Below are positions 43,594-52,501 of a stretch of DNA of 64,000 bases, one piece after another (position 1 is the first letter of the stretch; each line of letters begins with the position of its first letter). A program made the translations under genes and the position numbers. The stretch is from positions 1 through 64,000 of the forward strand of contig CALJDR010000022.1 of the NCBI GenBank assembly GCA_938023515.1, given 5' to 3'. The DNA comes from an uncultured Flavobacteriales bacterium. GTDB lineage: Bacteria; Bacteroidota; Bacteroidia; Flavobacteriales; UBA1820. Under the pieces are notes generated by a model that made no database searches, was not told the origin of the DNA, and saw only the letters and a program-made list of their open reading frames with translations.

Positions 43594-45993
43594 ATGAAGC
43601 AATTTATTTACACGCTCAGGTACCTGGCAAAGGCGAAGAGTACCAACCTGATCAAGGTCCTGTCCCTTACCTTGGGGTTGGCCCTGGGGCTGGTGATCTT
43701 TTCCCAGGTAGCTTTCGAAAGGTCATACGATTCTTTCTTCAAAGATTCGGACCGACTTTACCGGGTGAAAGCCCAGTTTATCGACCATAATCAACCGGAG
43801 GAAAACGCCGCTTCGGACGATTCCGGCGGAAAAGGGGACGGAACGGTTACTTATTATGGGGTGTTCTATCCTACGGTACAGACGATGTTGGACAATTTTC
43901 CCGAAGTGGAGGACGGCGCTACGATCTCCTATCTTACCGGCACCGACCGGCGGAACTATTACCGGGAGGACGGGATGGAGGAGTTTCAGTCCAACCTGGT
44001 CTATGCCGATTCGTCCTTTTTCCGGGTGATGGGCCTGGAAGTGCTCCGGGGCGATCCGGCGAAAGACTTTGTCGAGCCGCTGAAGGTGTTCATTTCCGAT
44101 GATTTCGCCAAGCGGTTTTTCGGCGGTCAGGACCCTATAGGGAAGGCCCTTTACAACAACAATAAATACGGCTATGTCGTGGCGGGGGTATTCAAGAAAC
44201 TGCCCTATAATTCCCATCTGGATTTCGATGTGATCATGTCCAGGGCTACTCCGTCGGCCACCTGGGGTAGGGGAGACAACTATTTCGGATATGTCCGGCT
44301 GAAACCGGGCGCCGATCCGGAAGCGGTACAGAGTAAATTTGCCGACTATATCCGTCAAAGCGGAGTACTCAAAGCTGCCGAGGATAGAGGATATGAGTTC
44401 AAATATACCTTAGAACCTATAACCGAGGGGCATATCGGGCAGGAGGACGTAAAGGATAAAACCCTGTTGCTTTCCGTGGTGGGGTTGTGCCTGCTGCTGA
44501 CGTCCGTACTGAACTATGTGCTCATATCGGTGTCCACGCTCTCTTCGCGCAGCCGGACGCTGGCTGTCTATAAATGCAATGGGGCCAAGCCGGGGGATAT
44601 ATTCCGGATGTTCATGTACGAAACGGCGGTGCTGACCCTTGTATCTACCGCCCTGGCCGCATTGTTGATATTTGTCTTCCGGGGAAGGGTGGAAATGCTC
44701 GCCGGACAGCCGGTTTCGGCCTTGTTCGCCGTTTCCAACCTTTGGATGGCAGGAGTGGTGTTGCTGGTAGTCTGGATCGTGGCAGGCGTGATACCCGGTT
44801 GGGTTTTCTCCCGGGTGAGCGTGATGAAGGCCTTCCGGTCTACCTCTTCTGCCGGGAGAATGTGGTGGAAGAGTATCCTGTTGTTCCTACAGTTGGTGGC
44901 GGCTTCTTTTATCCTGACGTTCCTGGCGGTGATCATCCGGCAGTACAGCTATATGACGACTAAGGATCTGGGATATAAATACGAGAACGTGGTTTATATA
45001 TGGACCCTTTTCACCAATCTGGATGAACAGCAAACCCATACGGTGCGGGATGAGGTGAAAAAACTACCGTTCGTAGAGAACGTATCTCTGGTAGGGCATG
45101 CGATGCCTCTGTTTAATTTTTACGGGCAGGCACGGATACCTAATGAAAACCAGGAAACGATATTTACTCCTTATATCGAGAGAGCCGATGAAAATTACCT
45201 GGACGTGCTGGGGATCAAACTCGAAGCCGGGGAAAATCTGGCTCCCGACTCTCCTATGGAGCAGGTGCTTATCAACCAGGAGGCTGTCCGTCAGTTAGGA
45301 TGGCTGGACAATCCTATCGGCCAAACCCTCGGCCAGACACCGCTTACAGTACGGGGTGTGGTAGGGGACTTCCATATCGGCAGCGTGCTTGAAAATCCCG
45401 TTCCGCAGCCAGTGATGATCATGCAACTGATGAAACCGACCGAAAACAATCCGTTTGTGGTGGCGTACATCATGATGCGTTTTACCGAAGTGACACCCAA
45501 AAACATTGCCCAGCTGCAACAGGCGGTAGCCCGGGTATTGCCCGATAAGATTGTGAAAATAAAAACGTACAAAGAAGAGTTGCTCAGTCAATACCAAAAG
45601 GAATTGATGACCCGCGACAGTATCGGAGTGACGGCTATTTTTACCGCGCTTATTACCCTGATGGGCCTGATCGGTTATATCAGCTACGAGATGCGTCGCC
45701 GCCGAAAGGAAATAGCCCTGCGCAAAGTCAATGGGGCAACAGTGAAAGAAATACTGGTATTGATCCTATTGAATATATCCGTCGTATCTGTGGCAGGAGT
45801 AGCATTTGGTTTGGCTGCGGCATATTATATGGGCGGTAAATGGCTGATCAATTTCCCGGACAAGCTCCCGTTTTCCCCGTGGCTGTTCGCAGGGTGTGCA
45901 CTGGCTATTTGGGTAGTTATCGCGCTGGTGGTGATCCTGCAGTCCTGGAGCGCCGCGCGGGAAAATCCGGTTAAATCGCTCAAATCCGAATAA
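43594..45993 (+). CDS. FtsX/MacB-type ABC transporter permease 2
   Basis: 799 residues with the same eight-helix double-FtsX plan as the preceding gene, from which it arose by tandem duplication: both begin MKQF(V/I)YT(V/L)RYL and share LALGLVIFSQVAFERSY, NYVL(V/I)SVS(S/T)LS(A/S)RSRTLAV and RRKEIALRK(I/V)NGAT. The periplasmic domains differ more than the membrane parts, which suggests a heterodimer with one of each. It lies 22 bases after permease 1 and 28 bases before the ATPase gene. Confidence 0.94.
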   Translation: MKQFIYTLRYLAKAKSTNLIKVLSLTLGLALGLVIFSQVAFERSYDSFFKDSDRLYRVKAQFIDHNQPEENAASDDSGGKGDGTVTYYGVFYPTVQTMLDNFPEVEDGATISYLTGTDRRNYYREDGMEEFQSNLVYADSSFFRVMGLEVLRGDPAKDFVEPLKVFISDDFAKRFFGGQDPIGKALYNNNKYGYVVAGVFKKLPYNSHLDFDVIMSRATPSATWGRGDNYFGYVRLKPGADPEAVQSKFADYIRQSGVLKAAEDRGYEFKYTLEPITEGHIGQEDVKDKTLLLSVVGLCLLLTSVLNYVLISVSTLSSRSRTLAVYKCNGAKPGDIFRMFMYETAVLTLVSTALAALLIFVFRGRVEMLAGQPVSALFAVSNLWMAGVVLLVVWIVAGVIPGWVFSRVSVMKAFRSTSSAGRMWWKSILLFLQLVAASFILTFLAVIIRQYSYMTTKDLGYKYENVVYIWTLFTNLDEQQTHTVRDEVKKLPFVENVSLVGHAMPLFNFYGQARIPNENQETIFTPYIERADENYLDVLGIKLEAGENLAPDSPMEQVLINQEAVRQLGWLDNPIGQTLGQTPLTVRGVVGDFHIGSVLENPVPQPVMIMQLMKPTENNPFVVAYIMMRFTEVTPKNIAQLQQAVARVLPDKIVKIKTYKEELLSQYQKELMTRDSIGVTAIFTALITLMGLIGYISYEMRRRRKEIALRKVNGATVKEILVLILLNISVVSVAGVAFGLAAAYYMGGKWLINFPDKLPFSPWLFAGCALAIWVVIALVVILQSWSAARENPVKSLKSE

Positions 45994-46021
45994 AATATAA
46001 AATCATAAAAAACAAACGACA

Positions 46022-46702
46022 ATGATTAAAATAGAAAACCTTTCGAAAAGTTTCCGCACGGAAGAAATAGAAACCATCGCACTGGACAAGGTATCCATCG
46101 AAGTGAAAGATGGGGAATTCGTAGCCATCATGGGCCCTTCGGGGTGCGGGAAATCCACCCTGCTCAATATCCTGGGATTGCTCGACAATCCGACGGGCGG
46201 AAAATATTACTTCATGGATAAAGAGGTGGGCGGCCTGAAAGAAAAAGACCGTACCAATTTCCGCAAGGGAAATATCGGTTTCGTATTCCAGAGCTTCAAC
46301 CTGATCGACGAGCTCAACGTATACGAAAATGTCGAGCTCCCGCTGATCTATCTCAAGATAAAAGCCTCCGATCGCAAAAAGAAAGTGATGGATATTCTTA
46401 AACGCATGGGGGTATCCCATCGGGCCAGCCATTTCCCCCAGCAGCTTTCCGGAGGACAGCAGCAGCGTGTGGCCATTGCCCGTGCGGTAGTCGCAGGGCC
46501 GAAACTCATCCTGGCGGACGAGCCGACCGGTAACCTCGACTCCAAGAACGGAGAGGAGGTAATGGCGCTTCTGTCCGAGCTCAACCGCGAAGGAACCACG
46601 ATCGTGATGGTGACGCACTCCCAGCACGATGCTTCGATCGCACACCGCGTGATCAACCTATTCGACGGCCATGTGGTGGCCCAGGTGAATGATATGTTAT
46701 AG
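46022..46702 (+). CDS. ABC transporter ATP-binding protein (LolD/MacB type)
   Basis: 226 residues with Walker A GPSGCGKST (38-46), the Q-loop FVFQSFNLI, the signature LSGGQQQR, Walker B LILADEP and the H-loop VTHSQHD. Its closest relatives are the LolD/MacB/FtsE ATPases that drive FtsX-type permeases. As the last gene of the operon it should power the two permeases upstream. Substrates are unknown; the sigma-54/NtrC control suggests an envelope-stress or antimicrobial-peptide export role (inference). Confidence 0.97.
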   Translation: MIKIENLSKSFRTEEIETIALDKVSIEVKDGEFVAIMGPSGCGKSTLLNILGLLDNPTGGKYYFMDKEVGGLKEKDRTNFRKGNIGFVFQSFNLIDELNVYENVELPLIYLKIKASDRKKKVMDILKRMGVSHRASHFPQQLSGGQQQRVAIARAVVAGPKLILADEPTGNLDSKNGEEVMALLSELNREGTTIVMVTHSQHDASIAHRVINLFDGHVVAQVNDML

Positions 46703-46721
46703 TGACTGGATTGTTTATTGT

Positions 46722-46851
46722 TACTTTTGTACCGCGGGGGGATTTATTCCTCTCGCGGTATTTTAGTTGGCAACCGCTATGAATTGTTTAGCAGGTCGCC
46801 GTATGGGGAAAACAAAAAGGCCGCCGGGAAATTTCCCGGCGGCCTTTTTTA
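46722..46851 (+). ncRNA. Candidate small RNA
   Basis: A -7-like box TACTTTTG (46722-46729) runs straight into a hairpin (46730-46741 with 46749-46760, outer TACCGCG/CGCGGTA). About 55 bases later comes a perfect GC-rich terminator hairpin. The transcript would be about 115-120 bases. No -33 TTTG is evident and no protein is likely. It could instead be just the 3' end of the efflux mRNA. Confidence 0.35.
46814..46851. terminator. Bidirectional terminator
   Basis: A perfect 26-base palindrome (46819-46844, GGCCGCCGGGAAA and its complement) flanked by AAAAA and TTTTTT, lying between the plus-strand efflux operon and the converging minus-strand GH20 gene. Confidence 0.9.
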
Positions 46852-46864
46852 TAAAGAGGATTGC

Positions 46865-49417
46865 TTAGTCTGCTTTGTACTGCGAGGCTACGCTCTTTTT
46901 GCCGAAACCGATGGTCACGGCTTTCACGTTGGTCCCTTCCACCGGAACGGGGGCCGTCCAAACGGCCGATTTTTCCGAAGGAGCGGAGCCGTCCGTGGTG
47001 TAATGTACCGAAGTGCCGGGCACGGAATTGGTCATATAGAGCATACCGTCTTTGATCTCGATACCGGGGGAAGCTATACGGAAGTTGATGCCTTCTTTTT
47101 CCCAGAACGGCATTTCCTTGCGGGCGATCTTGGTCAGGTAAGCGCCCAGTTCGCGGTTGTAGGCGGCATCGCGCGCCTGTGCCCCTGCGATCAGCGACCA
47201 GTCGGGAACAGCATCCCAGGCTCTTTCGGCCAGACCGACGATCTTGGGGAAGATGTAGTATTGCATCATCTTCTCGCCCTTGATGGTTTCGCTCCAAAGC
47301 TGGCCCTGGATCCCACGGATATGCTTCTTGCCCTCTGCCGTCAGGGCTTCCTTGCGGGTGCCGTTGGCCTTGAAGGGAGCTTTATCCCAATCCAATGCGG
47401 CACCGTTCAGGCCGATACGGACAGAGCGGTATACGTCGTAGGGGAGAATATCGTACGAATTGCGTTCGTTCACCCAGCCGCCCCAGTAGAGTCCGGGCTC
47501 TTCGGCATGTTTGTTGGGGGCAAAGTCGAAATAAAGGTTGGGGGCATTGCTCAGGATGATGTCGACTCCGGCATTGGCCAGGTGGTACGGCATCTCCTCG
47601 CCGCCCCATTCGCCCACCGTATCCCAGCAATAAGCCGTAAAGCCGGCTTTCTGGAATTTGGGGTTGATAGCGCCTTTCTTGGTGGCAATCTCCATCCATC
47701 CGTAGAACTGGATACCTTTGTCGTCGAGTATCTTTTTCAGGCGTTCGGTATAGTAGTCGCGCAGATCGGCTGTAGAAGCTACTTTTCCGCTGGCGATCAG
47801 CTCATGGCAATTCGGGGAGCCCAGCCAGGAACCGCGGGGCACTTCGTCCCCTCCGGTTTGGAGGGCAACCAGCGGCACGCCGGCTTCTTGGTACATGGCC
47901 TGAAGTTCGGTCACTACCTTGTCCATAAAGCGATATACGCCTTCATTGGCCACGCACATTACGTTGTCCTGAAAGGCCTGGGGAGAAGAGTATTTGGAAG
48001 TATCGGCCGGGTCGTGCAGCAAGTACTCGGTGGCCTTTTCCATATCGGAATCTTTGTATTTCTCGTAGCGGTGCTTCATCGAGTAGATAGCGGCACGGGC
48101 GTGTCCCGGGGTTTCGATCTCGGGAATAACTTCGATGTGCAGCTTCTGTGCGTATTTGAGCAGATCGATGAACTGCTGGCGGGTGAAATAGCCGTTACCG
48201 TAGGAGGTGGGGTCGTCGGCAAACGGGCCGGAACCGTAAGAGGGATGGAGCATATCCTTTTCGTCCAGCGTATGACCGCGGCGGGCGCCGAAGGTGGTGA
48301 GTTCCGGAATGCCGGGTATCTCCAGGCGCCATGCTTCGTCGTCGTTGAAATGGAAATGGAAGCGGTTCAGCTTGTAGTAAGCCATCATATCGAGCAAGCG
48401 CTCGACAGCTTCTACAGTCTGGAAATTGCGGGCAATATCCAGGTGCATACCACGGTATTCGAGGTCCGGATAGTCGCTTATCACGACTCCGGGGGTCTTT
48501 ATGGGCAGGTCCGAAGAGCCCAGGATGCTGCGCAGGGTCTGGATACCGTAGAAGACACCGGCCGGCGAAGCGCCTGTAATGGTAGCTCCCTGCGGAGCGA
48601 GGGTCAGGTTGTAGCTTTCGCTGTTTTTCCAGGCGGCGGATTTGTCCACGGCCAGGTTGATGCGGTAGGCGCTGCTGTCGGATGCGATCTCGGCGCCGAA
48701 GTCGCTCTTCAGTTTTTCAGTCAGGAACGCCGATTCGTTTTCGAGGCCTTCCCCGGCGGATACCGCCACTTTCTTCCCGATAGTTACCGTATCGGCCGTT
48801 TCCGCCCCTTGTTTTACGGTCGGGATGATATCGAGCGATTTAAGGGGAATGTCCAGCACGAGGTCTTTATCCTGATTGTACTGGAACTGGCCGTAAGGGT
48901 AGGGGTATTTATCCCATTTGTTACGCAGAGCAGAAGTGGCTGGGTCGAACGGGGCTACTTTCACCGGGTCCATTTTCTGGGGGGTGAGTTCCTTGCCCTG
49001 GTCGTCGCACGGTACGAAGTACATGCCCAGCGGCGCTTCTATCTCCTTGCTGGAGGAGCCACGGAAGAGGATAGTCACTTTCAGCGAATCCCCGGGAGCC
49101 AGCGTCTCGAAATATTCGGTGGGGTATAGACGATAGAAATCGGCGATAACTTTTTCGGCCTTCACCTGCGAGGAGTCCGAATGCAGGGGAACGCGCGGGA
49201 ACTGGTTGTAATACATCACCCATTTGTTGTCCAACGGCTTGTCCGAAGTGTTGTAAATGGTGAAAACCGTTTTGTAATAGGCGCTGTCAGGCCCCTGCAT
49301 ATTGCCTTCCATGGCCCAGGAGACTTCTACAGGCGCCTTTTCCACGCCCTGCTTTTTGGCGGAGCATCCCAGGGCCAGTGCGGCCGCTATGGATAATAAG
49401 AATAGTCTTTTAAGCAT
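46865..49417 (-). CDS. GH20 beta-N-acetylhexosaminidase lipoprotein
   Basis: 850 residues. A lipoprotein signal (MLKRLFLLSIAAALALGC, Cys18) is followed by a chitobiase-type N-terminal carbohydrate-binding domain (about 28-165), a GH20b domain (about 195-325), the GH20 TIM barrel (about 325-700) and a C-terminal beta domain (about 765-850). The catalytic Asp-Glu pair is D524-E525 in TGGDEVPRG; HFHFNDDEAWRLEI and EIETPGHARA are barrel motifs. It removes terminal N-acetylglucosamine or N-acetylgalactosamine from chitobiose-like or host glycans at the cell surface or in the periplasm. It lies 13 bases after the TPR gene on the same strand. Confidence 0.95.
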   Translation of the reverse strand: MLKRLFLLSIAAALALGCSAKKQGVEKAPVEVSWAMEGNMQGPDSAYYKTVFTIYNTSDKPLDNKWVMYYNQFPRVPLHSDSSQVKAEKVIADFYRLYPTEYFETLAPGDSLKVTILFRGSSSKEIEAPLGMYFVPCDDQGKELTPQKMDPVKVAPFDPATSALRNKWDKYPYPYGQFQYNQDKDLVLDIPLKSLDIIPTVKQGAETADTVTIGKKVAVSAGEGLENESAFLTEKLKSDFGAEIASDSSAYRINLAVDKSAAWKNSESYNLTLAPQGATITGASPAGVFYGIQTLRSILGSSDLPIKTPGVVISDYPDLEYRGMHLDIARNFQTVEAVERLLDMMAYYKLNRFHFHFNDDEAWRLEIPGIPELTTFGARRGHTLDEKDMLHPSYGSGPFADDPTSYGNGYFTRQQFIDLLKYAQKLHIEVIPEIETPGHARAAIYSMKHRYEKYKDSDMEKATEYLLHDPADTSKYSSPQAFQDNVMCVANEGVYRFMDKVVTELQAMYQEAGVPLVALQTGGDEVPRGSWLGSPNCHELIASGKVASTADLRDYYTERLKKILDDKGIQFYGWMEIATKKGAINPKFQKAGFTAYCWDTVGEWGGEEMPYHLANAGVDIILSNAPNLYFDFAPNKHAEEPGLYWGGWVNERNSYDILPYDVYRSVRIGLNGAALDWDKAPFKANGTRKEALTAEGKKHIRGIQGQLWSETIKGEKMMQYYIFPKIVGLAERAWDAVPDWSLIAGAQARDAAYNRELGAYLTKIARKEMPFWEKEGINFRIASPGIEIKDGMLYMTNSVPGTSVHYTTDGSAPSEKSAVWTAPVPVEGTNVKAVTIGFGKKSVASQYKAD

Positions 49418-49430
49418 AGATAATATGATT

Positions 49431-50819
49431 TTATGTTAAATATATTTTCTTGTTTGCCTCATCCACCCGCATCAGGTCCGGGTAGTTGTCTTTCAGCACG
49501 CCGATCAGCTCGGGAGCCAGGCGTACGGCCCGTTCGAACATCTCCATACAATGCTCTTTATCTCCCATAGCGCAGTACAGGGCGCAAAGATGGTAAAACA
49601 CCTCGTGTGCCTCCGGGAAAAGCGTCCGGGTGGATTTCAGGATGTCCAGCGATTGCTTGGGCATACCGCGCTGGTAGAAAAAGTAAGCCAGGTCCAGATA
49701 GTCCTCCGCATTGCTTTCCGGATGGTCTATCACTTGGTTGAGGTGGGTCAGGGCATCCTCGAAGAGCTCCAGTGCCTCTTCGATTTCCCAGCACAGGCGC
49801 AGACAGTCGATGTCGTAGCTGTCGGCCGCCATTCCCTGCCGGATATAATCCAATGCCTGTTTTTTGAATCCGGCGTCGAAATGTACGGCCGCCAGCCCGT
49901 ACCATCCGCGGGAAAGCTGCGGGTCGTAATGTACGGCTTTGAGGAAAAATTCGCAGGCGTTGTCGAAGTCCTCCAGTGTCTGGTAGTTCTCCGCGATGCG
50001 CATATAAGGATAAGGGTCTTCCGTATGTTTGGCCAGAAGGAGTTCTTTGAGCGTTTCGATGACCTTTGCCGGTTCTTCGCGTTGCTCGTACAGGTCGGCC
50101 AGGTCGTAATAAGCCAGCGTACGTTCGGGGTCTATCGATATAGCGTACCCGAAGGCCCGGATAGCCGGATCCCATTTTTCATCCCGGCAATAGAAGACTC
50201 CCAGTTGGTGCCAGGCATCCGCATTGTAGGGGTCGGCGTCGATCAGCCGGTTGAAGAACCGTACGGCCTGTTCATGGTTCTGGCTGTAAGCGTAGATATC
50301 CGCCAGACGCGCGATGGCTTCGGTATCCGCAGGGTTGGACAGTACCGCCTTCTGGAAATATTTGGCTGCCAGCCCGAGGTTGCCGACGGCGGCGTATTCC
50401 TCGCCCAGCAACACATTGATCTGGAAATAATCGTCATAGTCCGGGTATGCGGCCAGGAAACATTCGATTGCATCTTTCGGATTCTTGATGGCAGAAAAGT
50501 ACATCCCTTTGGCTACCAGGTATTCAGGATTGCTGCCGGACAGAACTTCAAGCCTGTCCAACAATTCACCGGCCCGCTCGGTATTTCCATCGTAAATGAA
50601 GGCTTCAGCGCATATCAGGCTCAGTTCCGGGGAAGAGGTGTAGGTGTCCATCGCCATGGCAGCGGCGATACCAGCCTTTTCATACTGCATATTCTGCAGA
50701 TAATAATCGATGATATCTTCCCAGGAGGAAGAATCGAAAAAATCGGCCGAACCGTCTTTCAGCATGGTCTCGAAACGGGAGATGAGCTCCGTTTTATCTT
50801 CTCTTGGGTTCAGGAACAT
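49431..50819 (-). CDS. Tetratricopeptide-repeat protein
   Basis: 462 residues made almost wholly of TPR units of about 34 residues (for example AAKYFQKAVLSNPADTEAIARLADIY, AVRFFNRLIDADPYNADAWHQLGVFY, AIRAFGYAISIDPERTLAYYDLADLY). There is no signal peptide, so it is probably cytoplasmic. The family is a protein-interaction scaffold; no specific partner is known. It is encoded between gldE (119-base gap) and the GH20 gene (13-base gap). Confidence 0.92.
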   Translation of the reverse strand: MFLNPREDKTELISRFETMLKDGSADFFDSSSWEDIIDYYLQNMQYEKAGIAAAMAMDTYTSSPELSLICAEAFIYDGNTERAGELLDRLEVLSGSNPEYLVAKGMYFSAIKNPKDAIECFLAAYPDYDDYFQINVLLGEEYAAVGNLGLAAKYFQKAVLSNPADTEAIARLADIYAYSQNHEQAVRFFNRLIDADPYNADAWHQLGVFYCRDEKWDPAIRAFGYAISIDPERTLAYYDLADLYEQREEPAKVIETLKELLLAKHTEDPYPYMRIAENYQTLEDFDNACEFFLKAVHYDPQLSRGWYGLAAVHFDAGFKKQALDYIRQGMAADSYDIDCLRLCWEIEEALELFEDALTHLNQVIDHPESNAEDYLDLAYFFYQRGMPKQSLDILKSTRTLFPEAHEVFYHLCALYCAMGDKEHCMEMFERAVRLAPELIGVLKDNYPDLMRVDEANKKIYLT

Positions 50820-50938
50820 AATCTGTCTGTGCTCGTTGTCGAGCGTAAAGTTACTAAAAAGGACACGCCGGAAAACAAGCCCGCCGTATTATTTATCAAC
50901 AATGGTATGATGTGTGAAAATTAGATTGTCAGCGGGGC

Positions 50939-52282
50939 TTAGTCGTCCGAATCCGTTTTTCGCTCACCCACGATCGTCAGGGCTATTTGCCGGATGCGTT
51001 TGCGGTCGATGGCGACCACAGTGAATAAGTAATCGCCGAAGGGTATTTCTTCGCCTTTTTTGGGGAAGGAACCGCTCATTTCCAGCAGGAAACCCGCCAA
51101 GGTGTCGGCCTCCCCCTTGTTTTCTTCGAACAATTCTTCGTCCGAGTCCTCGAAATCCATAGCCCGGTAAAAGTCTTTGAGCGCTATATTGCCTTCGAAC
51201 AGGAAATGCGTATCGTCCTTGCGGGTATAAGCCGTTTCCTCTTCGTCGAATTCATCCGAGATGCTGCCTACGATCTCTTCGAGGATGTCGTCCAGAGAGA
51301 TGATGCCCGAGGTGCCTCCATATTCGTCCACTACGATGGCCATATGGATCTTTTTTTCCTGGAAGTCTACCAGGATGTCGTCGATCTTCCTGTTTTCGGG
51401 GACGAAAAAAGGTTCCCGGAGCAGGGCCTGCCAGGCAAAATCGTTTTTGTCCAGATGGGCGAGCAAGTCCTTGATATACAACACCCCTATGATATGATCC
51501 GGGTCTTCGTGATAGACCGGGATGCGGGAATAGCCTTGTTTGACGATCTGGCGTTTCAGCCGGTCGAATGGGCAGTCGTCCGGTACGGAGAATAGGTCGG
51601 TACGCGGGGTCATGACCTGTTTGGCCTCGGTTTTGCCGAACGATACGATACCTTCGAGGATGCGTTTTTCATCCTCTTCGCTCAGTTCGTCGTTGCTCAT
51701 TTCCAGAGCCTGGGACAGGTTGTCCACCGAGAGGGTGGATTTAGCTTTGTGGGCGAGCAGTTTTTCCAGTCCGCGGTTCAGCAGGATGAAGGGCGCGCTG
51801 AATATTCGTGTCAGACTTACGGTGACTGTCATCGGGGCCGCTGCGAAACGACTGAAGGATTTGTAATTGCCCGTAGCATAGACTTTGGGCAGCACTTCGC
51901 CGAAAAGCAATAGCAAAAATGTGGTGAGCGCTACCGATACGACTACCCGCAGGATGCCGTTCTCTATCACCACATAGTGGCGCAGCAGGTATTCGAATAT
52001 CAGGACGATGCCTATGTTGACGAAATTATTGACGATCAGAATGGTGGCCAGCAGGCGTTCGGGTTTGGCCAGCAGGCGGGCCGCCCCTTCTTCGGACGAA
52101 CTTTTGGAGTTGCGGAACCCTTCGATGTCCGATTTGGACAAGGAAAAGAACGCCGTTTCCGACCCGGACATCAGGGCGGAGATCATGAACAACAAAATAA
52201 GGATAAGGATATAAGCAATGGCGTGAAAATCGAAGTTTTCAGCGAAAAGGAGCAGCGGACTGCAATACGGGTCAGGATCCAA
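50939..52282 (-). CDS. gldE: GldE-like CNNM/CorC-family membrane protein
   Basis: 447 residues. The start MDPDPY and an N-terminal DUF21/CNNM membrane domain (about 20-165, with SALMSGSETAFFSLSKSD) are followed by two CBS domains (about 215-345, VMTPRTDLFSVP and IHMAIVVDEYGGTSGIISLDD) and a CorC/HlyC C-terminal domain (about 365-440). This is the plan of GldE, conserved in Bacteroidetes whether or not they glide; family relatives are linked to Mg2+ homeostasis. It has its own consensus promoter and is divergent from ileS. Confidence 0.9.
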   Translation of the reverse strand: MDPDPYCSPLLLFAENFDFHAIAYILILILLFMISALMSGSETAFFSLSKSDIEGFRNSKSSSEEGAARLLAKPERLLATILIVNNFVNIGIVLIFEYLLRHYVVIENGILRVVVSVALTTFLLLLFGEVLPKVYATGNYKSFSRFAAAPMTVTVSLTRIFSAPFILLNRGLEKLLAHKAKSTLSVDNLSQALEMSNDELSEEDEKRILEGIVSFGKTEAKQVMTPRTDLFSVPDDCPFDRLKRQIVKQGYSRIPVYHEDPDHIIGVLYIKDLLAHLDKNDFAWQALLREPFFVPENRKIDDILVDFQEKKIHMAIVVDEYGGTSGIISLDDILEEIVGSISDEFDEEETAYTRKDDTHFLFEGNIALKDFYRAMDFEDSDEELFEENKGEADTLAGFLLEMSGSFPKKGEEIPFGDYLFTVVAIDRKRIRQIALTIVGERKTDSDD

Positions 52283-52341
52283 ATCTGTACGGTTTAGTTA
52301 ATAAGGGAAACCTCGGTTCGGACGGGTTTCGGACTTTCCGA

Positions 52342-52373
52342 CAAAGGTAAGAAAAGTAAGATGCCTGCGCAAA
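52342..52373 (-). promoter_or_regulatory. Consensus promoter of gldE
   Basis: On the minus strand TTTG, 20 bases, TACCTTTG, exact consensus and spacing, about 60 bases before the start codon. Confidence 0.8.
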
Positions 52374-52501
52374 TATTTTGGGGATAGATGGTTAAATAAT
52401 CGCGGCGATAGAAAAAACGGCTCTTTTTTAAGGGAAAAAACGCGAAAAAATCCTTAATTTCGCCCATTCTTAAGCGGGCCTTATATAGGCAGGATAAAGT
52501 T

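Noticed and set aside
41220..45993. The two FtsX-type permeases as a repeat or assembly duplication
   Set aside because: They are diverged paralogs with different lengths and periplasmic domains, not a duplicated stretch of sequence.
46718..49129. 803-codon plus-strand open frame opposite the GH20 gene
   Set aside because: Antisense shadow of a clear hexosaminidase; it also runs through the terminator at 46814-46851.
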